DNA of 64,000 bases from Isoetes taiwanensis (taxonomy: Eukaryota > Streptophyta > Lycopodiopsida > Isoetales > Isoetaceae): positions 3,484,621 through 3,548,620 of the forward strand of contig JAJEKV010000095.1 in assembly GCA_021234155.1 (NCBI GenBank), given 5' to 3'. A program made the position numbers and the translations under genes. Each line of letters begins with the position of its first letter. Position 1 is the stretch's first letter. The notes under the pieces are model-generated. The model had not been told where the DNA came from, ran no database searches, and saw only the letters and a program-made list of their open reading frames with translations. Shown here piece by piece: positions 36,346 through 47,082 of this stretch.

Positions 36346-36452
36346 AATAGACCATATGTGCCCTTCAATAGACCATTAAGTGCCCTTCAATGGACCACTA
36401 AGTACCCTTTAATGGACTACTTGGGACCTTCAATAGACCACATAGGACCTTT
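36346..36452 (+). repeat. 21-22-bp tandem repeat, five units
   Basis: Units built on AATAGACCAYTAAGTGCCCT start at 36346, 36367, 36389, 36411 and 36432 with gradual divergence. Confidence 0.8.
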
Positions 36453-36871
36453 AATAGCCAACTGCTTACTTGCTGCTTACTTGCTATGTAACAATCATTA
36501 TACATCAATTTTTTTTTACAGATTTATGTCTTACACTATTCTAGAGGCCTGGCATGGCCTTAATTGCCCACCATAACTGTAAGGAGTTCCACAAGGTCTA
36601 ACAACAATCTGAAAACCATCCAGACAACACACCTTGTTCGAAAAAAACCAAAACATGACCACAACGTTTATGAATGTGAGAAATAATTTACAAAAGTATT
36701 GGCAGAAGGTGTGACCCTTTTATTTCTTAGACAACAAATGAAAAACCTTTTATGTCTTTGTCTGCAGCAAGCAAGGCATTTGCCTTTTTTTTTGCTAACT
36801 CAATTCCTTGTCTGTCAGTCTCATGCTGCTCAAAAATTGGTAAGAAAAGTTTCAAATTATTTAATATTTTG

Positions 36872-37730
36872 TTAGATTTGAAGGGCATATCTTGTTTCCC
36901 AGTCTAGAGCGATGAACACTGCAATAACAAATTTGATTGCTTCCATTCTATTAAGTGCATCTGCACCCTCCAACATTTTTTGAGATGCTGCCAAGAATTT
37001 CTTATGAAAGCTAATGTCAAGTTCTTTCAAATTCATTACTGTCAAAACTCGTCCAAGATCTAGATGTAGTTCTGTCTTTGGTAACTCTTGATTAAAATCC
37101 ATTAGAACATACTTACATACTTCCTCGACATGTTCTTCCTTTGCATACGGCCACTTGTCGGACCAAACAACAGAGGTGATACAAGCGGCAGCTCCAGCAG
37201 CTGCAGGCTCACATTCCCCAACAAGAAGATCTAGAAAAGGGGAGCAAACCTTTTCGTAAATCTCATTTATCTCTAAAATATCAAAGATTTCTCTCACAAT
37301 TGCAGCAACAAGTTTGCCACAAGCATTCTCTAGCGGCCTCGCATTGCCACTAGTTTTCAAGTCTCTGGCTTGAAGGGCACGAATCATGCTTCCAACAATC
37401 ATGCCAACGTGTTTGGTTATGTGTTTTTTTGTGAACATCCACAACCTCCTGGAGAAGTTCAATACCATATCCATCTAGTTCACTATTCCTGCAAATATTC
37501 TGTACAAAAGTCTGCAGGCTATTGTCATCTAAGTCTGCTACTGTACCTTTAAGGGTTGCTAATGCAGCATCTCTTTTTGTCTGACTGTTTAAGTTTACCA
37601 AACCCTTGTCCACCGATTCATCATAATTTTCCATGATCCATATGCCTGCAAAATAAACCCCATATTTATTTTGAACATCAAGCATCTCCATTTTACATTT
37701 ATATTGAAGATCAAGGTATCCATTTCTCAA
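36872..37730 (-). pseudogene. HEAT-repeat protein, TORTIFOLIA1-like, one frameshift
   Basis: Two overlapping minus-strand frames (37730-37350 and 37474-36872) form one protein of about 285 residues: QTKRDAALATLKGTVADLDD, then LLQEVVDVHKK, and after the shift HITKHVGMIVGSMIRALQAR, then ENACGKLVAAIVREIF and FLDLLVGECEPAAAGAAACI. Helix-pair periodicity and the last lines (FVIAVFIALDWETRYALQ) resemble the N-terminal HEAT/TOG-like region of plant TORTIFOLIA1/SPIRAL2 microtubule-binding proteins, which are much longer. The frames join if one T is removed from the T7 run at 37424-37430. That is the only defect seen, so a sequencing error, slippage or recent mutation are all open. No intron is visible; a stop just upstream suggests the true start or a splice acceptor is not found. 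Confidence 0.5.
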
Positions 37731-39698
37731 TTAATGCAAGGAGGTGTTGAAATACCTCTTTAAATTAATTATCATGACATGAAGTACATAAAAGTGCATC
37801 TACATAATATAAAATGCAGCAAGCTTCTGTAGAACATGTGCAGTTGGTGGTTTTGTGAGTTGTGCAGTTTGTGGTTTTGTGCAGTGGGTAGCTTTGGACT
37901 TAAAATTTTGCCGCAGGGATTCAACAGTAATGGTACTAGCTGAGGACATTTTTTATCTAGTAGGATTATTCCGAAGAACATTGGTGGACTGTTACGAAAA
38001 TCAAGACATTATGAGCTTCTGGTGGCAGAATGGAGAACCCAATCAAGAAGCTCGAGACTCCTCCTTCACAACCTATGTAGTATTTCTGAAATGCTCCATT
38101 ACAAGTGGAAATATCCTCACTTTGCCAAGAGTACATTGAAAAGTCTTTTGCTAAGAAAATAAAAGGTAAAATGTGGCAAGCATTGTTTGGCCAGCATTTT
38201 CATTTGAGACTGATAGAGCTTGATGCACTGCTGTGTTTTGTCTTATAATTAATATCCAGCAACTGACGAAGCCTTAGAAGCACAGTAGGAAATGTATTCA
38301 CCAATTGGAACTGCAATTGTGTAACTTCAGATTCTCTATCCACTGGCTCCATTAACATGACATATGCCTGGTCTTTGTTTGACTTGTTTCTTTGTGTTTC
38401 CTATCAAAAACATCAGCATCTCTACTTGTGTACAAAGTTTGCTCCAGTGCCATATCTTCATCCTCATTGCATTAAGATGCATCCCCATCTGGTGGACACT
38501 AATATCTGCTTGATCTCAAGGTTAGCAAAATTCCTTGAGCAAACTAGTTGGGCAAGCACCCTACAAAGATTTTCTTTTCTACATGTGAATGTATGTCCTG
38601 CTTGGAGAAAGGGGCATCCAAAAGTATGTAGGCATCTGAGATGAAAAGAATGATAACTTAAATGCCATGGCTCAGTTTTCTAATTTACTGTAGATAACAT
38701 GAGGGACAACTAACAAGCTTGCACTTCCAAGTTGCTCATCGGTCATAACAAATAGGGTATTTCTGAGCTTTAATCAGGCGGGATGTTGGATGAGCAATTG
38801 GACAAATGAGGGCCCTCATAAATAATGACAATGGGCCTCAGTGGTTTTGGTATTTGGTCCATTAGCTTATATTTAGAGAACTCTTATCTGCCCTTAACAA
38901 ACAACAAATAAAATCCACAGTACAATGCATGCATGGGGTGAAGCAGTTCATATTTCAAATCATAGAACTAGATCCCATTATTTCAAAGAGTATAAATATA
39001 AATGGTGATTTTAGGCTCATCCATGATGCACTTTTTCTTTCTATTGACAGAACTTGATGCTGTGTAGTGTCCCAGCTACCAACAGATCAGTGCTAAGATA
39101 GAAAAATGGTGTAAGTGATAAACCTTGGCTCAAGCTTTCATGACCGCAGAATTGAAAACACGAAGAAAAAGCCTAAATTATCTGTTTTCTCAAGTTCAAG
39201 CAGCTCAAATTGCTAAAAAAAAGCAAAGGAAGAAGGTCACAGTACTGGTTTTGGATGACTAAACTGAGCACCCCTCGCCAGAAGCCGCCTCCTTTGATCG
39301 ATGCTGCATCTGGAGCTTCTCACAAGTGTCGGACGAAGGAAAATCAATGGTCGAATGAAGGTCCGCCAGTGGGCAAAAAAGGGGGAACTTACTGGCGGAT
39401 AACGGGTGTTAAAAGAGTCAAAGATGGTAATCGGACGGAGGAGGGTCATCCTCCCCTAGATCCAGCGCCACATGACACGCATCCAACGAACGTAATAAAG
39501 AATGGCAGGTGCAATTGTAGAATGTGAGGCAAAGTGGCGAGGGCAACATTCTTGGAAAGAGCTATTGCCATGTGGCGGGGTGCCATTGGCTGCGCGGGCT
39601 TGATCTAGAGCCTCCTGACTTCACCTATAGGGGAATAGCCCAGTTTTCTGCGAATGCCTTATTTATCAACCACCATCGTGTTTTATCAACCACCATCG
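37731..39698. other. Gene-free stretch with unassigned ORFs
   Basis: An open frame at 37855-38139 reads FYLVGLFRRTLVDCYENQDI then MSFWWQNGEPNQEARDSSF and looks exon-like, but I cannot name it. Frames at 38357-38644 and 39210-39527 are unassigned. At 39665-39700 TATCAACCACCATCGTGTTT is directly duplicated at the edge of the next element. Confidence 0.3.
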
Positions 39699-40764
39699 TG
39701 TTTAAACCATGGTTACCCGGAACCGGAACGGGAACCGGAACGGCACCCCAAATTTCGGAACCGGAACCGGAACACTTCGGAACGGGAACATCCAACTTTG
39801 GAATTTTTAAATTTTGAAAATGGATTTGGTGTTCCCATGAGCTAATTAACCTATTGAACTAGTTTTCAATTTTAAAATGTCAAAGGGTGATGTATAATAA
39901 TGGCCAAATGAAAATATGGCTCTACCGTATTACATATTCTTATAAATGAACATAAAAACACCACATAGTTTAACTTTTATGACGAATATATCTTAAGCCA
40001 TCATTATAAAACAGAAATCTTCTATTATAGCAAATATATGGCATGATGTGTTCTTCCATTTAATTAAAGAGCAATAAACAAAACAAATGCACGAAAATCA
40101 ATCAATCAATCTATGAGTATGAATGAAATAAATAAATGCTGAAGAACATACCTTAAGATCATTCAATCAATGTAACTATTATGTGTGTTATGTGGCAGCA
40201 AATGGAACTTCAGTTCTCCCTGGCTGGCTTTCAAACAATGATACAGATTTACTACTTATTCTAATGAAACAGAAGGAAAGAAAGAAAAGGAGTGTTTTGC
40301 TTGCTCTCTACCTATTCTCTGGAGTCTGACTGGAACTGGAACTTTAGAAGGGCTGCGTTGCTGCTTGCTTCTCTCCTCCTCTGCTGAGTGCTCTGACCGA
40401 AACCAAATCGAGCTGACCTGATCGAGCTGTTGTATCCACCTACTATCCGGCCGGCCACTCAGGTGGAAATGAAAAGAGTGGAGAAAGGGCTTTTCTGCCC
40501 TGTTACGAATGAATATCAGAGGCCCAAACCTTTGCAAAATCAAAATTTGCAAAAGAAAAAGTGAAAAATAAGAAAAAAATGAAGGAAAAGGTCAAAACAA
40601 ATTTTATAGTTGGGAACAACGTTCCCAACTTACCGGAACATTGTCGGAACGGCGTTCCGGGTAACATACACATTTGGAACGGGAACAAATGTTCCGGGAA
40701 CGTGGCATGCCCCGGAACCTGTTCGGAACCGGAACGGCGTTCCCGGTAACCATGGTTTAAACAC
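39699..40764. mobile_element. Terminal-inverted-repeat element with GGAACC subterminal repeats
   Basis: The left end, GTTTAAACCATGGTTACC (about 39700), recurs inverted at 40747-40764 as GGTAACCATGGTTTAAAC. Both ends continue inward into arrays of CGGAACCGGAACGG-type units (39718-39790; 40612-40744). The centre has no transposase. Size about 1.07 kb. This is the structure of a non-autonomous DNA transposon with subterminal repeats, perhaps hAT-like; no clean target-site duplication was found. Confidence 0.65.
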
Positions 40765-40865
40765 ATCCCCCTGTGTTGACACGTTTAGGCTATCTGGCTA
40801 TTTTGGAGCCTTAAATAAATGTATTTACTATATACTATTCATAAAGATAAAAATATCTTGCCTTC

Positions 40866-40912
40866 AAAAAAAAAAAAAAAAAAAAAAAACAAAACCCCCC
40901 AAAAAAAAAAGG
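40866..40912 (+). repeat. Poly(A)-C6-poly(A) tract
   Basis: About 25 A, then CAAAA, six C and ten A. Either a retroposon tail or a simple-sequence tract. Confidence 0.6.
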
Positions 40913-40920
40913 GCTCAGTA

Positions 40921-41160
40921 GTTTTTTTTTTTAGCACGTTTGCACAAACGAGGGTAGAGACTTTGGAGCAATTTAAGGCTATCCACGTTGCAGCCAGCTG
41001 GGATTATTGTGCACGTGGAAAGCCTTGTAGTCGCTCGATTTCATCTATGGTGGAGAAAAAAACTTCGAAATTCCAGCATGTCCGTCCATGGTAGCGCTGG
41101 AAGTTATGGCCGGGCTAGAGAATTCGAATTGGGATTACGACATTACTCGAATTGGCATCG
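40921..41160 (+). promoter_or_regulatory. Leader/promoter module A of the CPSF73-like locus
   Basis: T-tract, then GCACGTTTGCACAAAC, GAGACTTTGGAGCAATTT, TATCCACGTTGCAGCCAG. It ends in CATCG/GTAAGTTT, a donor for a 5'-UTR intron reaching GTTGTGCAG at 41242, before the ATG at 41316. A diverged copy lies at 45105-45350 upstream of a different coding exon. Confidence 0.5.
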
Positions 41161-41315
41161 GTAAGTTTGAAAGCTCAGGTTTCTTTATTGTTTTGTTTTA
41201 AAAAGCTACGTTAATTTGTTGGTTTCATCCGTTGTTGTGCAGACCAAGCTCTAAGCTTGAGGGATTTCAAGTTCTAAGCTTTGATGGTTTTTGTACATTA
41301 GGTTTTACTGCGAAA

Positions 41316-43979
41316 ATGAAGCGCAAAGAGTCTATGGTAAGAGGCGATGGAGATAAGCTCGACATTATGCCCCTCGGTGCTGGAAATGAAGTGGGTAGGT
41401 CGTGTGTTCATATGACTTACAAAGGCAAGGCGGTTCTGGTAAATATTTACCATATCATTGCACTAGCTAAAGGCGGTTCTGGTAAATATTTACCATATCA
41501 TTGCACTAGCTATTTTTCCATATCTTCTGTATTTACGCTTTCCGTTTTGCATGCACAGTTTGACTGTGGAATACACCCTGGATACTCTGGAATTGCTGCA
41601 CTCCCATATTTTGATGCAATCGACCCCTCCACAATCGACGTGCTCCTTGTAACCCAGTAAGTAGATTAATGTCTCAGAAGTTATAACTTTTATCGTAGTC
41701 CAATAAGCTCCTTATGCTTGGATACTCTATATGGCACTTCATGCAGCATGTTTGGTTGTTGTTTCTAGTTGGATACTTTATTGTATATCACAATTCAATA
41801 TTCCTAATGAGATGTGTGCACCGAAAGGGTTTGATCTTGCAACAAAAAAATGTATTAAGTTTCTTCCTACATTTTATTAACTTGCTGTGATGGTGAACAA
41901 AAATCTTAATGCAGCTTTCATCTTGATCATTGTGCTTCGCTTTCTTACTTCTTGGAGAAGGTATATACATTTTTTTTTTGTTTTTTTCTATGGAGCTATT
42001 TGTACTTGTAAACATTTACTTTAGACAATTGTTATGCGTTTTCAGACAACATTTAAGGGCAGAGTGTTTATGACACATGCCACAAAAGCAATCTATAAAC
42101 TGCTTCTTTTCGATTTTGTCAAAATAAGCAAGGTGTCTGTTGAAGATATGCTTTATGACGAACAGGATATTAACCGCACAATGAACAAAATAGAGGTGCA
42201 TAACCCGAACTTTTAAGCATTTGGCAGTGATGAATGTTATGTTCATTATTTGAAGACTTACAGGATAATGTAAAACAAAGGTGCAATGGTGTCTGCTTCT
42301 CAGGTTATAGATTTTCATCAGACAATGGAGGTGAATGGCATACGTTTTTGGTGTTATACGGCAGGGCATGTGCTTGGTGCAGCTATGTTTATGGTGGACA
42401 TCGCGGTGTTCGAAGTTTTATATCTGGTGACTACTCTAGAGAAGAAGACCGTCATCCGCGAAAGCGGTGAAGTTGCCTCCTTTCTCTCCGGATGTCGCAT
42501 TATTGAATCCACCTATGGGGTACAAATTCATCAGCCTAGGATGGTAATGCGAGAAGCGTTTCAATCGAGACGGTAGCTCACACCGTATCTTATGGTGGTA
42601 GAGTGTTGATTCCCGCATTCGCTTTGGGTCGTGCACAAGAGTTGCTTTTAATTCTTGATGAGTATTGGGAGGCGATCCGCAGCTCCAAGAATACATACCC
42701 ATTTACTATGCATCACCGCTGGCTAAAAGATGTATGACTGTTTACTAGACTTATATAAATGCCATGAATGATAAGATAAAAGCCAGTTAAATGTTTCTAA
42801 CCCATTCGAATTCAAGCGCATATCACCGCCTAAAAGTATAGAACAATTTGAGGACGTGGGCCCATCAGTGGTGATGGCAAGTCCTGGAGGTCTACAAAGT
42901 GGATTATCTCGGCAACTATTTGATCGGTGGTGTCAGGATAAAAAGAATTCATGTGTAATTCCTGGTTATGTTTTTGAAGGGACACTAGCAAAGACGATAA
43001 TCAATGAGCCAAAGGAGGTGACGTTGATGAATGGCCTGGTTGTACCACTTCATATGCATGTGCACTATATATCCTTTTCTGCACATGCTGATTTTTCTCA
43101 GACCAGTGCTTTTCTAAATGAACTGAAACCTCCAAACATCATACTTGTGCATGGAGAGGCAAATGAAATGGGTCGTCTGAAGGCGAAATTGCTAACACAG
43201 TTTGCAGATCAAAATGTGAAAGTAGCCAAACAGTTGAGATGTTCTTTAAGGGAGAAAAGATTGCAAAAGCTGTTGGTAAGCTGGCAGAAAAGACTCCTAA
43301 AAAAGGTGATCCAGTTAATGGACTCCTTGTGAAGAAAGGATTCACTTATCAGCTGATGGCTCCTGAGGATCTTCATGTTTATACCCAACTCTCCAGAGGA
43401 AGTGTGATGCAACGGCAATCAGTACCCTACAAGGGAGCATTTACTGTGCTACGACACAGGCTACAACAGATGTATGAAAGCGTGGAAACCATGTTGAAGT
43501 CTGAGTTTCCTTCTCTCAGGATCCATGACAAAGTTACAATTGTCCTACACTGGGTTTCAGACCCAGTAAGCGACATGGTTGCCAATTCTATCATTGCAAT
43601 GATTTTGAAACTTGATTCCCACTCATTATATGGCATGGTCTCAAATGGCCATAGATCAAAGGAAGCAAGGCTGGAAAAGGATGAAATCAAAATTGTACAT
43701 TCATTACTTGCATCTTTGTTTGGTGACGTGAAGCTTGATGAGCAGCAGCAAATGATTACTGTAACAGTTGATGGAGTTGTTGCAACCATTGACCATGTCA
43801 ATAAAGGCATAGACTGTAACGATGAGGGCTTAAAGGAGCGGATCAAGGTTGCATTGCAAAGACTTTATTTTTCTGTTCACAGATATTTGGAGAGGCAGCA
43901 ATATATGTCGTGTTTTCTTGCAATTTTTCTTACTCTTTCTTCTTATTTCTTGTTCATAATACTACATGTAAAGATATAA
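41316..43979 (+). pseudogene. CPSF73-like (mRNA 3'-end endonuclease) pseudogene
   Basis: CPSF73 is the metallo-beta-lactamase/beta-CASP nuclease that cuts pre-mRNA before polyadenylation in the nucleus. Exons: 41316-41438 (MPLGAGNEVGRSCVHMTYKG), 41559-41656 (FDCGIHPGYSGIAALPYFDA), 41915-41960 (HFHLDHCAS, zinc ligands HxHxDH), 42046-42195 ([11 protein letters not shown]), then one long exon from 42304 ([62 protein letters not shown]) with the C-terminal domain to about 43880. Exon joins are in phase. Within the long exon the frame breaks at about 42411, 42470, 42560, 42670, TAG at 42746 (replacing Gln), 42775 and about 43222, where some residues are lost. So it is an unprocessed pseudogene: introns kept, coding sequence broken. 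Confidence 0.85.
41427..41512 (+). repeat. 43-bp tandem duplication over a 5' splice site
   Basis: 41427-41469 and 41470-41512 are identical. Each copy holds GGCGGTTCTG/GTAAATAT, so the CPSF73-like exon 1 donor exists twice (GT at 41439 and 41482). Use of the second would add 43 nt and shift the frame. Confidence 0.9.
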
Positions 43980-44164
43980 CTCTGATGTATTATTGATGTT
44001 TAATTGTAATGCTTGGAGCATTCTTCATGCTGCTTCTTTCATGCACATCTTTCTCTAGAATTTCCTACAATACTTATGACAGATAGACTGCAAATACCCT
44101 TTGAATTCCGTTGCATATTTAGCATAGAGTCACAGGTTTGTATTTTGAAATATCTTGTTCACAG

Positions 44165-44279
44165 GTTTCGCCTCGCAAAAGGATCCGAAAGGTAGCGTTT
44201 TTGAATTCTATACCCAAGTCACCAGCGGGGAAGATACAATGTTAAGGAGTTGAAAGAGCTTGCACACTCTAAGCATTAG
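44165..44279 (+). pseudogene. 4-coumarate:CoA ligase-like C-terminal exon fragment
   Basis: After TTGTTCACAG, the sequence reads VSPRKRIRKVAFLNSIPKSP, then AGKIQ, the conserved C-terminal motif (IPKSPxGKI, with the catalytic Lys) of plant 4CL/4CL-like adenylate-forming enzymes that activate phenylpropanoids or peroxisomal acyl precursors. One base-shift later it continues VKELKELAHSKH and TAG at 44277. Family members with a peroxisomal signal end in SKL; here it is SKH. Only this last exon was seen, and it is frameshifted. Confidence 0.62.
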
Positions 44280-44924
44280 GCGTCTCTCCTCATCAAATGT
44301 TGGTTCTGGACTACCATAATATTGGCAAATGCAACCAAAATTTTAAAGGAAATAGATATAAGACTTGCATAGGATATAAATTATCAAAGAGTCCACAGAA
44401 CATGTAGAATATGTAACACAGATACACATAATGAGACCTCTAGAAATTTATGTGGACCCTGCGCCTGATGCAAAGAAGTCTGGTGCAAACAATCTTTCTG
44501 GCTAATTAACTTAAGAAAAATTAGGATCTTTATACCATAATAGAAGTTCTTAATCTTGAAACTCTATACTTTGTGATGGACTACTAGTATCTTAAACTTG
44601 ATAGTTGCTGGAAACTTCGCAACTCAATTTCAAAACTATATTATGCTCCAAAATATATTGGGGAATTTACATACGAGGTTGTCTAACAACCCGATCAGAA
44701 GGCTTTTAACAAATGCATTAGCCAACACAAAATGATAGACTTTTTTGGACGCAAAATGAACTTCTTGCATGGTCCCCATAAAGAGTTTTGTACAGAATTC
44801 ATCGACTGCCATGTGCAATGAGTTTGGCATAACGAACCCTTTTCCTACCATTAATGTCCTTGCCAAGCATTTGGAAGATGAAAACTATATTTTTTTATTT
44901 TGTAACTAAAAATTAGCGTTGCTT
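44280..44924. other. Gene-free stretch
   Basis: No gene or defined repeat recognised. Confidence 0.3.
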
Positions 44925-45064
44925 TTGATGACATTGATATAGGGAGCTTCATATTACAAATTATGGAGGCAAAAGAAGTTATCAAAACATGTAATTGATG
45001 ACATTGATATAGGGAGCTTCATATTACAAATTATGGAGGCAAAAGAAGTTATCAAAACATGTAA
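44925..45064 (+). repeat. Perfect 70-bp tandem duplication
   Basis: Two copies (44925-44994, 44995-45064) containing GACATTGATATAGGGAGCTT and AAAAGAAGTTATCAAAACAT. Confidence 0.9.
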
Positions 45065-45097
45065 TTTATGTAAAAAGTAATCAAACGTGCTTTTGAC

Positions 45098-45350
45098 TAG
45101 TTTTTTTTTTTTTTTTTTTTTTGGCACGTTTGCACAAACACAAGTTGAGACTTTGAAGCAATTCTAGAGTGTCCACGTTGCTGCCAGATAAGAATTTTGT
45201 GCATGTGGATGTTCTTGAAATCGTTGGATATAATCGACGGTAACAAAAAAATTAATGGAAATTCCAACGTGTCTTGGGAAGTTATGCCGGTGTTGGGGAA
45301 GGTATGGCGAGGCAGAACCAAGCTGCTGCAACTTGATTCCTACGAATTGG
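45098..45350 (+). promoter_or_regulatory. Leader/promoter-like module B
   Basis: Diverged copy of module A at 40921: T-tract, GGCACGTTTGCACAAAC, GAGACTTTGAAGCAATTC, GTCCACGTTGCTGCCAG, then AAAAAAATTAATGGAAATTC. Here it lies about 0.7 kb upstream of the exon at 46080. Confidence 0.5.
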
Positions 45351-45552
45351 GCGCAGTTTTCTTAGGTGGGTTATTCCACATTTTGATTTGTACATTCGTT
45401 AAATCTCCGTAAGCTCTTCCTCTTCGGCATGTACTTTCTTACTTTTTGCTGTCTAGACCGGACTTCATGTTCTGTTTGTGCGTCCTGCCATGTTCTATAT
45501 CTCTAGTTGTTTTGCTTCTCTTAAAAAATTGCATCAATCTAGGGGCAATCTC

Positions 45553-45622
45553 TTGGCCTCCGTGGACGTTAAAATATACTTCCTTCCTTCCTTCCTTCCT
45601 TCATTCCTTCCTTCCTTCCTTT
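45553..45622 (+). mobile_element. Retroposon 3' end with (TTCC)n tail
   Basis: TTGGCCTCCGTGGACGTTAA and two more A match 11970-11991 with one difference, here followed by TATAC and nine or ten TTCC units. Frames reading SFLPSFLPSF through it are microsatellite translation. Confidence 0.5.
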
Positions 45623-46079
45623 GTTCTTTCATTCGCATATTTAAATTGATGAGCTTGTTATTCGTTGATTCTTCGAAATCTTAGAACTCGCCTAATGTGG
45701 CTCACGAGAAGCATGGATATTTCTGGATTTTGTCAGTGCAAGCATTTTATTGGAGGCAGAGTTCAATTTTAAATTTATTGAGGTTTGTTAATTAGAATTG
45801 TACCTTTGTTAAATTCGGAATGTGCATTAGTTTGTGGCTACGGGGATTTTGCTAAGGAGGAGCCCCCTTTACACTTTTCCAAATTGGATTCTTCTATGCT
45901 GAAGTAAATTTGAGACCAAGCATGAGAAAATGCATTAGAAAATGCAGCCAAGTTCTTAATGGTGATGCAAAAGTTCTTGCCCTGTTTTTGGACAAATGCA
46001 GCATTTCTGTAATGGGGTTTCAAACCCACAATAGAGTTCCATCCGATGACATGAAGCTATAATTTGATCTTCTGAAGAT
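45623..46079. other. Leader/intergenic sequence
   Basis: Nothing recognised between the TTCC tract and the candidate start codon at 46080. Confidence 0.25.
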
Positions 46080-46133
46080 ATGGAGCAAAAGCCAGAGAAG
46101 CAAAAACCAAGAGATCCTGTTGTTGCAGTGCAG
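46080..46133 (+). CDS. Candidate first exon, 18 codons
   Basis: ATG at 46080 gives MEQKPEKQKPRDPVVAVQ and ends at GTGCAG/GTAAAA, phase 0. It precedes the hypothetical exon region at 46.6 kb on the same strand, so it may be its start exon. No domain can be named from 18 residues. Confidence 0.35.
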
Positions 46134-46605
46134 GTAAAAATGATATTATATTTCGTTGCTCTTCTGCCGTATAACACACACAAAGCAACATCCTTAGACA
46201 CACAAAACACATGATTGTTCCTTCTCTACCGGACCTACTGTGAGCATTTTCCTCTTCCCTTGAGCATTTGTATTATTAAGCAGACGAAATTCGAATTGAT
46301 CTGTTCTTCCGTAGTGTGGAGGTACTAGTTCCAATTTGCTATTTTAAGAAAGCCTTGTGGTTGTGGGATTTCTTGGGATCGGCAAAAAAAACAGAAGCTG
46401 CAACTTTTCGGTTCCGAAAAACCTTATAAGAATTGGGTCCAGATACCCATTGTGACTATGAGCTTGCCGGATTCAGGACGGAGTTCGCCCAAGCACGGCT
46501 TGTTACAGTTTTCAGTTTATCCAATTTTCTCACCTCAACAGTTTCTAGGGTGCCAGCTATGGGTGGAGGTTTATTCCTAATGCCACCTAGCCAGTTAAAC
46601 AATAG

Positions 46606-47082
46606 GTGAGTTTGAGCATTGCAACAATAGATGCATTTGCTGAAATTGTCGACGTACTTAATAGCATGGGAATTTTTGAAGAAGGTCCCCATGAAACCCT
46701 CATTGGACATTGGAAGTTTGTCTGGCATTACAGATTTAAGTTATTGCAGCCAAATCCGAAGTCATGTCAGCATGTGCACGTGCCAAGAAAAGCCACAATG
46801 CTGACATTTTATGTGATAATAATTCAATGGAATGTCAACTACATCAACTTAGGGTCTCCTTTTAATTGGGGAGAAAGAAAGCGTGTTTTGAAAAATTGGT
46901 TAGCAGATGTGATGTGCCTCTGTTCAAGATATAATGGCCACCAAAGTCCCAGTTTTGCAAATGATGACATGGGCAGTTTCCATCTTGATATCAATGCACA
47001 GCAAAATGATTGGAGAATGTTTGATTTACTGATCCTGGCAGCTCTCGAGGGACTAAAAACTATTTATGCGAGTTATTTTTAG
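46606..47082 (+). pseudogene. Hypothetical gene, exon region copy 1
   Basis: Open frame of about 155 codons: FAEIVDVLNSMGIFEEGPHE, then IGHWKFVWHYRFKLLQPNPK, then NDWRMFDLLILAALEG. From about 46700 to 47052 it is duplicated further down (47357-47579 joined to 50010-50140). After LEG the two copies diverge, copy 2 continuing as coding and copy 1 reaching TAG at once. Between the copies (47141-47345), SDFPQWFYFALSTLFKMEE is readable and broken. I cannot name the family; the frame begins at a non-ATG codon, so the real exon start is elsewhere. Confidence 0.4.

Noticed and set aside
42436..42702. Minus-strand ORF opposite the CPSF73-like exon
   Set aside because: Antisense shadow; the plus strand carries the recognisable protein.
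45446..45684. ORFs rich in SFLPSFLPSF
   Set aside because: Microsatellite (TTCC)n read as protein.
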